Of a stretch of 5,588 nt of DNA, positions 1-5,312 are shown piece by piece (positions within the stretch are counted from its first letter, which is position 1; every line of letters begins with the position of its first letter). A model generated the notes under the pieces. It saw only the letters and a program-made list of their open reading frames with translations, did not search any database and was not told the origin of the DNA. The position numbers were made by a program, and so were the translations under genes. Source of the DNA: DASUAO01 sp046484625 (GTDB taxonomy: Bacteria; Actinomycetota; Acidimicrobiia; IMCC26256; PALSA-555); contig JAWOIO010000168.1 of NCBI GenBank assembly GCA_046484625.1, forward strand, positions 1-5,588, written 5' to 3'.

Positions 1-228
1 GCCCTCGAGGTGTGTGTCGCACACGGACACGGTGCGCTCCATCCGTTCGTCGGGATCCTGCCGTCGGGTGCGGCGACTGCAGTCGCCGCGCGGGCGCACG
101 AGCTGGACCTCCAGGTCAATGTGTGGACCGTGAACGACCGGGACGAGATCGCTCGGCTCGCGGCTGCCGGGATCGACGGCATCGTGACCGACGTCCCCGA
201 CGTCGCTCGCGAGGTGCTTCCGGGCTAG
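1..228 (+). CDS. Glycerophosphodiester phosphodiesterase, C-terminal fragment
   Basis: This is the 3' end of a gene that begins before the window; 75 codons remain before the TAG stop. The fragment reads as the last part of a GDPD TIM barrel. It has the late strand VNVWTVND, where the tryptophan and the T-V-N run are typical of the family, followed by an EIARLAAAGIDGIVTDVPD stretch matching the family's usual ending (G-(V/I)-D-G-I-(V/I)-T-D-x-P). Enzymes of this family hydrolyse glycerophosphodiesters to glycerol-3-phosphate and an alcohol. The catalytic His and metal-binding Glu/Asp residues lie in the missing N-terminal part, so activity cannot be judged here. The GTG at position 10 is an internal valine, because the frame is open to the window edge. 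The gene converges on the lipid-kinase-like gene with a hairpin between them; both proteins could act on glycerolipids, but they are not co-transcribed. Confidence 0.85.
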   Translation, partial: ALEVCVAHGHGALHPFVGILPSGAATAVAARAHELDLQVNVWTVNDRDEIARLAAAGIDGIVTDVPDVAREVLPG

Positions 229-251
229 GAACCGGCCACCCTCCGTCCTGC

Positions 252-282
252 GTGCTCACCCGCCATGGGCGGGTGAGCGACG
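252..282. terminator. Hairpin between convergent genes, candidate bidirectional terminator
   Basis: A perfect 11-bp inverted repeat, GCTCACCCGCC at 254-264 and GGCGGGTGAGC at 268-278, encloses a 3-nt ATG loop. With one bulged base (279) it extends by two or three more pairs. It lies in the 56-bp gap between the stop codons of the phosphodiesterase (+) and the kinase-like gene (-), where a terminator serving both strands is expected. There is no T-tract on either side, so it is not a classical Rho-independent terminator. T-poor hairpins of this kind are common downstream of genes in high-GC actinomycetes. Confidence 0.6.
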
Positions 283-284
283 CA

Positions 285-1226
285 TCACGGGGACACGGGC
301 GGGGTGGGGACCGGTACGACGAGGCTGAGGGCATCGGGCTCGTACCGGACCTCGAGGCGCTCGACCTCACCGAGGTAGTCGCCGTCGACCTGCCAGGGGA
401 ACGGTCCGCGGCGGGCGACGAAGGTGAGCTCGGGCAGGTCGGCCTTCTGGACCACCCGTCGGGACCGGGCGATCCGCTTCCCGCTCCCGATCGCCGAGGC
501 GACCAGCGCAAGGGTGGGGACCGTGTCGAGCTTCGGGAACAAGGTCAGCGCGAGCGGCCGGTCGAACGCCGCGTGCGGCGTGACCGTGAGTGGGCGGGCC
601 CCGAAGTACGCGTACGGCGAGGTGTTCGAGACGATCGCGAACTGACCCGTGCCGATCTCCTCGCCGTCGGGGCCGTCCACGCGGAACGGTGGTTGGTCGC
701 GGTCGACGCCACGGAGGAACGTGTTGAGCGCCGTGCACGCGAACGTGGTGTGGGCGAGCCATCGCTTGACCCAGTGATGGCGCTCGACCCGCTCGATCAC
801 CTGGGCGTCGAAGCCCGCCCCGAGGTGGAAGAGGAAGTGGCGCCCGTTGGCGATCCCGACGCCGCCGCGGACGATCGAACCCTCGGCGAGGGACGCGACG
901 AGCTGCTCGGTCGCCGGGATGATCGAGTTCTCGATCCCGAGGGTCCGGGCGAAGACGTTGGTCGATCCGCCCGGGAGCGGTGCGAGGGCCGTGGCGCTGC
1001 CCACCAGGCCGTCGGCGGTCTCGTTGAGGGTCCCGTCGCCGGCCAGGACCGCGACCACGTCGATCCCGTCGCGCACCGCGGCCCGTGCGAGGCGCGTCGC
1101 GTGTCCTCGCCGGTAGGTCTCGGCCACCTCCAGCCGGTGATGCTCGCCGAGGAGGTGCTGGACCCGGAGGCGCCGTCGGCGCGTCATCGAGGACGCAGTC
1201 GGGTTCACGATGAGGAGCAGTCGCAC
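285..1226 (-). CDS. Diacylglycerol kinase / YegS-like lipid kinase
   Basis: A 313-residue protein with the DAGK catalytic fold, close to the usual ~300 residues for bacterial soluble lipid kinases. These enzymes use ATP to phosphorylate diacylglycerol or related lipids at the inner membrane face. Visible motifs are the N-terminal strand ending in NPTAS (residues 8-12), a GHAT.LA segment (41-47), the nucleotide-binding loop AGDGTLNE (62-69) and the second glycine-rich motif LPGGSTNVFART (84-95). A VDGD motif lies near the C-terminus. The usual GGDGT reads AGDGT, a mild substitution that should not abolish binding. No membrane segment is obvious. The GTG start at 1226 is fixed by an in-frame TAG fifteen bases upstream; a later start would delete the first beta strand. 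There is no Shine-Dalgarno sequence, and a TAGCCT -10-like box lies 9 nt upstream, so the mRNA is probably leaderless or nearly so. The true lipid substrate cannot be told from sequence; sphingosine-kinase-like and BmrU/DgkB-like members share these motifs. Confidence 0.9.
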   Translation of the reverse strand: MRLLLIVNPTASSMTRRRRLRVQHLLGEHHRLEVAETYRRGHATRLARAAVRDGIDVVAVLAGDGTLNETADGLVGSATALAPLPGGSTNVFARTLGIENSIIPATEQLVASLAEGSIVRGGVGIANGRHFLFHLGAGFDAQVIERVERHHWVKRWLAHTTFACTALNTFLRGVDRDQPPFRVDGPDGEEIGTGQFAIVSNTSPYAYFGARPLTVTPHAAFDRPLALTLFPKLDTVPTLALVASAIGSGKRIARSRRVVQKADLPELTFVARRGPFPWQVDGDYLGEVERLEVRYEPDALSLVVPVPTPPVSP

Positions 1227-1235
1227 GGGGAGTGC

Positions 1236-1241
1236 AGGCTA
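1236..1241 (-). promoter_or_regulatory. Candidate -10 box of the lipid-kinase gene
   Basis: On the minus strand this reads TAGCCT, fitting TAnnnT, with 9 nt between it and the GTG start at 1226. No Shine-Dalgarno sequence fits in that gap, so transcription probably begins at or within about 3 nt of the start codon. The same hexamer occurs twice in the other divergent gap of this window (2868-2877). No -35 element is recognisable. Confidence 0.45.
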
Positions 1242-1250
1242 GGCGACTCC

Positions 1251-1256
1251 TACGAT
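1251..1256 (+). promoter_or_regulatory. Candidate -10 box of the uracil-DNA glycosylase gene
   Basis: TACGAT fits the TAnnnT -10 pattern and lies exactly 7 nt before the in-frame GTG at 1264. This is the same spacing as the TAGCCT box ahead of the gene at 2885. If used, the box overlaps the ATG at 1255 and would make 1264 the leaderless start. A weaker alternative is TAGGCG at 1240-1245, which lacks the final T and stands 9 nt before the ATG at 1255. The choice between them is inference from pattern only. Confidence 0.35.
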
Positions 1257-1953
1257 GCCCATCGTGGCGAACCAACGGGCACTCGGGGTCCTCGGCGACG
1301 AGATCGCCTCGTGCCGGACCTGCCCGCGCCTGGTCGCCTGGCGTGAGGAGGTCGCGATCGAGAAGCGGGCCTCGTTCCGCGACCAGGAGTACTGGGGTCG
1401 CCCGGTCCCGGGCTTCGGCGACCCCGCGGCGCGGATCCTCGTGTTCGGGCTGGCGCCGGCGGCGCACGGAGCGAACCGCACCGGACGCGTGTTCACGGGC
1501 GACCGTTCGGGGGACTGGCTGTACGCCGCGCTGCACCGCGCCGGCCTCGCGAACCAGGCCGAGGCCGTGTCGATCGACGACGGGCTGCGGCTCCACGACA
1601 CGTACGTCGCCTCAGCCGTCCGGTGTGCGCCGCCGGCCAACGCGCCCACGACGGAGGAGCGTGACGCGTGCCTTCCGTTCGCTGTCCGCGAGCTCGCGCT
1701 CTTGGACCAGGTGCGGGTGGTCATCGTGCTCGGTGGATTCGCGTACGCCGCGTTCTGCCGGCTGCTCACCCAGACCGGCGTCGACGTCCCTCGGCCGCGC
1801 CCGAAGTTCGCGCACGGGCTCGAGGTCCCGACGGCACGGGCGACGATCCTCGCCTGCTTCCACCCGAGCCAGCAGAACACCTTCACCGGGAGGCTCACCG
1901 AGCCCATGCTCGACGCCGTGCTCGCGCGCGCGATCGAGGTGGCCGACGCGTGA
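1255..1953 (+). CDS. udgB: Uracil-DNA glycosylase family 5 (UdgB-type, 4Fe-4S)
   Basis: A 232-residue protein that matches family 5 uracil-DNA glycosylases throughout. These enzymes cut the N-glycosidic bond of uracil, and in characterised members also of hypoxanthine or other damaged bases, to start base-excision repair. Motif 1 is GLAPAAHGANRTGRVFTGDR (residues 65-84). It lacks the catalytic Asp/Asn found at this site in family 1 and 4 enzymes, as is normal for UdgB. Motif 2 is HPSQQNTFTGRLT (203-215). Four cysteines suit the iron-sulfur cluster: C20 and C23 in CRTCPRL, then C124 and C139. The segment YWGRPVPGFGDP (46-57) is also characteristic. ATG at 1255 is the conventional start. GTG at 1264 is a serious alternative because it lies 7 nt after a TACGAT box, and only three poorly conserved residues would be lost. 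No good Shine-Dalgarno sequence precedes either. The gene is divergent from the lipid-kinase gene (28-bp gap) and converges on the TSUP gene, so it is probably monocistronic. Confidence 0.94.
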   Translation: MPIVANQRALGVLGDEIASCRTCPRLVAWREEVAIEKRASFRDQEYWGRPVPGFGDPAARILVFGLAPAAHGANRTGRVFTGDRSGDWLYAALHRAGLANQAEAVSIDDGLRLHDTYVASAVRCAPPANAPTTEERDACLPFAVRELALLDQVRVVIVLGGFAYAAFCRLLTQTGVDVPRPRPKFAHGLEVPTARATILACFHPSQQNTFTGRLTEPMLDAVLARAIEVADA

Positions 1954-1970
1954 CCGGGGGCACTTCGTCG

Positions 1971-2006
1971 CCCTGACCGGCCCGGCTCGGCCCGGGTCGG
2001 GCTGGG
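1971..2006. terminator. GC-rich hairpin between convergent genes
   Basis: CCGGCCCGG (1977-1985) pairs with CCGGGTCGG (1992-2000), giving nine pairs including one G-U around a 6-nt loop. Outside two mismatches the stem continues with CCC (1971-1973) against GGG (2004-2006). It fills most of the 63-bp space between the glycosylase stop and the permease stop, and is placed to end transcripts from both sides. No T-tract follows on either strand, so the terminator call rests on structure and position. Confidence 0.5.
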
Positions 2007-2016
2007 GAAGATCGGG

Positions 2017-2859
2017 TCAGATCAGGGCCAGGATCTCACCGGTCGCGTAGACGACCGCGATCGCACCCAGGACGATGCCGACGAGCTTGCGGAGGAAGCG
2101 ATCCGACGACCGGATCGCGAGGAACGATCCCAGCCGGGCGCCAGGGACGACGCCCACGGCGAGTGGGAGTGCGTACAGCCAGTCGATGTGGCCGAGCAGC
2201 GCGTGGGTGATCGTCCCCGGGATCGCGAGCACCCCCACGCAGGCGAGCGACGTCCCGAGCGCCTCCTTCAGGGGGAGCCGGACCCAACCGGTGAACGCGG
2301 GCACCATCAGGATCCCGCCCCCGACCCCGAGCAGTCCGGAGAGCCCTCCCGCGCCGATCCCGGTGGCCACGAGACGCCACCGCTCGTCGCGGACCGGCAG
2401 CGCTTCGCCCTCGTCGGGCACGATCTCGGCACCGGGGCCGGCATCGGTCGCGCCCTCGATCGCCAGCTCGTCCGGCGCCTCGGCGCGACGGGGTGGCCGG
2501 CTCAGCTTGACGGCGCTGAAGGCCACGAGCCCCGCGGTGAAGATCTGGAGGGCATGCCCGTCGCCGGGGACCTCGTCGACCAGGAGGGCACCGCCGACCG
2601 ACGCGGCCACGCCGCTGAGCGCGGTCCACAGCATCACCCGGACGTTGAGCAGCTCCTCCTTGCGGTATCGGAGGGCCCCGCTGATCGACGCGGGGAAGAT
2701 CGACGGCAACGTCGACCCGACGGCATCGATCGGTCCGGCCCCCAACGCCCGGATCGCGGGGGTGGACACGATTGCACCGCCCACGCCGAACATGCCCGAG
2801 AGGACACCGGTGAGCATCCCGGCAAGCGTGGCGAGCACGATGATCGCGAGGTCGGACAC
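2017..2859 (-). CDS. TauE/SafE (TSUP) family membrane permease
   Basis: A 280-residue polytopic membrane protein of the TSUP family, whose characterised members move sulfite, sulfoacetate, taurine-related or other organic anions. The two inverted half-repeats each begin with the family signature: GMFGVGGAIVSTP (residues 22-34) and GLLGVGGGILMVP (175-187). Hydrophobic stretches suit about eight membrane helices. Between the halves lies a loop of about 40 residues (120-160) rich in Asp and Glu and in Pro/Gly, longer than in minimal members and probably cytoplasmic. The substrate is not known; no sulfur-metabolism gene lies beside it. The GTG start at 2859 sits 8 nt after a minus-strand TAGCCT box with no Shine-Dalgarno sequence, implying a leaderless or nearly leaderless mRNA. 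The gene is divergent from the aldolase-family gene with 25 bp between start codons, so the two are likely transcribed from one shared promoter site. Confidence 0.92.
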   Translation of the reverse strand: MSDLAIIVLATLAGMLTGVLSGMFGVGGAIVSTPAIRALGAGPIDAVGSTLPSIFPASISGALRYRKEELLNVRVMLWTALSGVAASVGGALLVDEVPGDGHALQIFTAGLVAFSAVKLSRPPRRAEAPDELAIEGATDAGPGAEIVPDEGEALPVRDERWRLVATGIGAGGLSGLLGVGGGILMVPAFTGWVRLPLKEALGTSLACVGVLAIPGTITHALLGHIDWLYALPLAVGVVPGARLGSFLAIRSSDRFLRKLVGIVLGAIAVVYATGEILALI

Positions 2860-2867
2860 GGGGTCGG

Positions 2868-2873
2868 AGGCTA
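2868..2873 (-). promoter_or_regulatory. Candidate -10 box of the TSUP permease gene
   Basis: The minus-strand half of the palindrome AGGCTAGCCT (2868-2877) reads TAGCCT, fitting TAnnnT, with 8 nt to the GTG start at 2859. It shares its central TA with the plus-strand box of the opposite gene, so RNA polymerase could occupy only one orientation at a time. No -35 element is evident. Confidence 0.5.
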
Positions 2874-2877
2874 GCCT
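2872..2877 (+). promoter_or_regulatory. Candidate -10 box of the DapA-family gene
   Basis: TAGCCT lies 7 nt before the ATG at 2885, the spacing expected when transcription starts on the A of the start codon. No Shine-Dalgarno sequence lies in the 7-nt gap (TCGGCCG), which supports a leaderless mRNA. The box is the plus-strand half of a perfect 10-bp palindrome whose other half serves the divergent permease gene. Confidence 0.55.
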
Positions 2878-2884
2878 TCGGCCG

Positions 2885-3784
2885 ATGGGCAGCCCACTGA
2901 CGTTGCGTGGCGTCTACGTCCCGCTGATCACACCCTTCGCAGCCGACGGACGGGTCGCGCTCGACGCCCTCGACCGGCTCGCGCACGACGCCCTCGACGC
3001 CGGGGCGGCCGGGCTCGTGCCGCTGGGCACGACCGGCGAGTCACCCGCGCTCGATGCGGCCGAGCAGCGCGCGGTCGTCGACGTGTGCGCCGCGGCCACC
3101 GCCGAGCGGGGAGCACAGCTCATCGTCGGTGCGGGGACCAACAGCACCCACACCACGATCGCCGCCGTGGAGCGGTTCGCCGACGTCCCGGGGCTCAGCG
3201 CCGTGATGTGCGTCGTTCCCTATTACGTCCGTCCGAGCCAGGCGGGGATCGTCGCGCACTACCGCGCGATCGCCGAGGCCAGCCCGGTCCCGGTGGTCGC
3301 CTACAACATCCCGTACCGAACCGGCCGCGTCCTGGAGGCCGACGGGCTCCTGGAGCTGGCGCACACGCCGAACATGGCCGGCGTCAAGCAGGCGGTCGGC
3401 GCACTCGACGGCGACACGCTCCGGGTGCTGGCCGGGGCGCCTCCCGACTTCGCGCTGCTGGGTGGTGAGGATCCGTACCTGTTCCCGACCGTGCTCCTCG
3501 GCGGCGCCGGCGCGATCTGCGCGTCCGCCCACCTCTGCACGGATCGGTTCGTGGCGATGATCGAGTGCGGGCTGGCCGGCAAGGTCGAGGAAGGCCGGGC
3601 GCACCACGAGGCGCTCCTGCCCGTCGTCGCGGCGGGGTTCGCGGAGCCGAACCCGGCCGTGTTCAAGGGGGTGCTCCACGCCCAGGGGCGGATCCCGACG
3701 CCCGACCTCCGACTTCCGATGACTGCGGCATCGCCCGCGGCCATCGATCGAGCGCTCGCCGCGGTGGCGACGGCCTCACGCTGA
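2885..3784 (+). CDS. Dihydrodipicolinate synthase / N-acetylneuraminate lyase family protein (DapA-like)
   Basis: A 299-residue TIM-barrel enzyme of the class I, Schiff-base DapA/NanA family, full length for the family. Visible active-site elements are GTTGES (48-53), which binds the keto-acid carboxylate; VVPYYVRPSQ (110-119) with the proton-relay tyrosines; YNIPYRTG (140-147) with the catalytic Tyr140 and Arg145; and GVKQA (166-170), whose Lys168 should form the Schiff base with pyruvate. Arg145 aligns with the E. coli DapA arginine that binds aspartate semialdehyde, which favours a dihydrodipicolinate synthase-like reaction in lysine and cell-wall synthesis. Against this, the late segment reads GGAGAICASAH rather than the usual GVISVTAN-type sequence, a form I associate with actinobacterial paralogues of unknown substrate. 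No dapB or other lysine gene is adjacent. The ATG at 2885 is chosen because it starts the barrel correctly and lies 7 nt after TAGCCT; the frame stays open far upstream only as antisense of the permease. A transporter gene follows closely and is probably co-transcribed. Confidence 0.9.
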   Translation: MGSPLTLRGVYVPLITPFAADGRVALDALDRLAHDALDAGAAGLVPLGTTGESPALDAAEQRAVVDVCAAATAERGAQLIVGAGTNSTHTTIAAVERFADVPGLSAVMCVVPYYVRPSQAGIVAHYRAIAEASPVPVVAYNIPYRTGRVLEADGLLELAHTPNMAGVKQAVGALDGDTLRVLAGAPPDFALLGGEDPYLFPTVLLGGAGAICASAHLCTDRFVAMIECGLAGKVEEGRAHHEALLPVVAAGFAEPNPAVFKGVLHAQGRIPTPDLRLPMTAASPAAIDRALAAVATASR

Positions 3785-3787
3785 CGC

Positions 3788-3794
3788 GAAAGGA
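3788..3794 (+). promoter_or_regulatory. Shine-Dalgarno sequence of the MFS transporter gene
   Basis: GAAAGGA lies 9 nt before TTG 3804 and 12 nt before GTG 3807. Spacing favours TTG, while codon preference favours GTG; the two starts differ by one residue. It is the only clear ribosome-binding site in the window, and it precedes the only gene that is second in a transcription unit. Confidence 0.6.
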
Positions 3795-3806
3795 CTCGTC
3801 ACGTTG

Positions 3807-5312
3807 GTGACCCAGGCTTCTCTCGTCGCGAGGGCCGAGGACCGCAGATGGTGGATCCTCGGGGTCCTCTGCTTCAGCCTCCTGGTGATCGTGCTCGACA
3901 ACTCGATCCTCAACGTCGCCATCCCGACGCTGCAGAGCGACCTCTCCGCGTCGAACAGCGAGCTCCAGTGGATGGTCAACTCCTACACGCTCGTGTTCGC
4001 CGGGCTGTTGCTCACGGCGGGGAGCCTCGGGGACCGGTTCGGACGGAAGCGGGCACTCCAGTTCGGCTTCGGGCTCTTCGGCATCGGCTCGGTGCTCGCC
4101 GCGATCTCGGGGTCGGCCGGCGAGCTGATCGGGACCCGTGCGTTCATGGGTATCGGTGGCGCGTTCATCATGCCGGCCACGCTCTCGATCATCACGAACG
4201 TGTTCCCTTCCCGCGACCGGGCGAAAGCCATCGGCGTGTGGGCCGCGACGGCGGGCGTGGGTGTGGCGCTCGGCCCGCTCATCGGGGGGTTCCTGCTCGA
4301 GCACTTCTACTGGGGCTCGATCTTCCTCGTGAACATCCCGATCGTCGCGGCCGGCGTCGTCGCGGGGATCTTCCTGATCCCCGAGTCGCGTGATCCCGCC
4401 GCGTCCCGCCTGGACCCGGTGGGTGCCGTGCTCTCGGTCGTCGCGCTCACGGCGCTGCTCTACGCGGTGATCGAGGCGCCGCGTGAGGGCTGGACGAGCT
4501 CCACGATCCTCGTCGCGTTCGGGATCGGCGGCGTCCTGCTCGTCGCGTTCTTCGTCTGGGAGGCGCGCAGCGCGCATCCGATGCTCGACCTCGCGTTCTT
4601 CCGGAACGCTCGATTCTCCGCGGCGAGCGGTGCGATCTCGGTGACGTTCTTCGCGATGTTCGGCTCGATCTTCCTGCTCACGCAGTATCTCCAGCTCGTG
4701 CTCGGGTTCTCGCCGTTGGAGACGGGAGTGCGGCTCCTGGCGTTCGCGATCCCGATGATGATCTTCGCTCCGCTGAGCGCGAAGTTCGTGGAGCATCTCG
4801 GCGCCAAGGTGGTGGTGACGACCGGCCTCACGTTGATGGCGCTCGGGCTCTACCTCTTCGAGGGGCTCGACGCGTCCTCGGGGTCGGGTGCGGTGGTGTG
4901 GAGGATGGCGATCGCCGCCGTCGGCATGGCGCTCACGATGGCGCCGTCGACGGATTCGATCATGGGCTCGCTCCCGCTCGCGAAGGCGGGGATCGGCTCT
5001 GCGATGAACGACACGACGCGGCAGGTCGGGGGCGCCGTCGGGGTCGCCGTGATCGGCAGCATCTTCTCGTCGGTCTACGCGTCGAAGATCGTCGAGCTCT
5101 TCTCGGGTGCCGGTCTGCCGGCGCAGGCGATCGACGCGGCCAAGGAGTCGTTGGGCGCGGCGCTCACGTTTGCCGGGAACGACCCGGCGATCGCGGGCGC
5201 GGCCAAGGATGCCTTCGTCGAGGGGTTCCACTCGGGGCTCTGGGTCGCCGCCGGGGCCGCGGTCGTCGGCGCGCTCGCGGTCGCGCGGTTCCTCCCCGCG
5301 CGGGCGCGCAGC
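3807..5312 (+). CDS. DHA2-family MFS drug/metabolite exporter, 3' end lost at junction
   Basis: About 502 codons of a 14-helix major facilitator exporter of the EmrB/QacA (DHA2) type, which expel drugs or metabolites in exchange for protons. From the N-terminus: a short soluble lead; helix 1 with the motif LDNSILNVAIPTL (30-42), whose Asp is typical of DHA2 proteins; QWMVNSYTL (54-62); motif A GSLGDRFGRKR (72-82) in the helix 2-3 loop; and motif C GVGVALGPLIGG (150-161) in helix 5. The later segment MNDTTRQVGGAVGVAVIGS is also characteristic. The final helix ends at VARFLPARARS, where such proteins usually have only a short tail. After about 5310 the frame stays open to the window edge, but it is then antisense of an ABC-permease gene, so the true stop codon is absent. 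The start is GTG 3807, or TTG 3804, behind GAAAGGA. The gene lies 19-22 bp after the DapA-like gene and is probably in its operon; substrate unknown. Confidence 0.9.
5282..5304. repeat. GC-only inverted repeat beside the junction
   Basis: CGCGCGG (5282-5288) is the reverse complement of CCGCGCG (5296-5302), with a 7-nt TTCCTCC loop. The overlapping CCCGCGCGGG (5295-5304) is itself a perfect palindrome. These lie inside the last codons of the exporter and end within about ten bases of the point where the sequence changes identity. Their placement may matter for how the junction arose; I see no coding or regulatory role. Confidence 0.5.

Noticed and set aside
12..1346. A 444-codon plus-strand open frame across the lipid-kinase gene
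   Set aside because: It is Arg/Asp/Glu-rich noise overlapping three real genes in other frames or strands. Long antisense frames are expected at this GC content.
2075..2884. Upstream in-frame extension of the DapA-like gene by 270 codons
   Set aside because: This stretch is antisense of the well-supported TSUP permease and has a Ser/Pro/Arg-rich composition without family resemblance. The enzyme's own barrel and promoter box both point to the ATG at 2885.
1..3806. A joint lipid-metabolism or DNA-repair operon formed by the first genes
   Set aside because: The genes alternate in strand (+, -, +, -, +), with hairpins between convergent pairs and separate start signals between divergent pairs. 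Only the DapA-like gene and the exporter can share a transcript.
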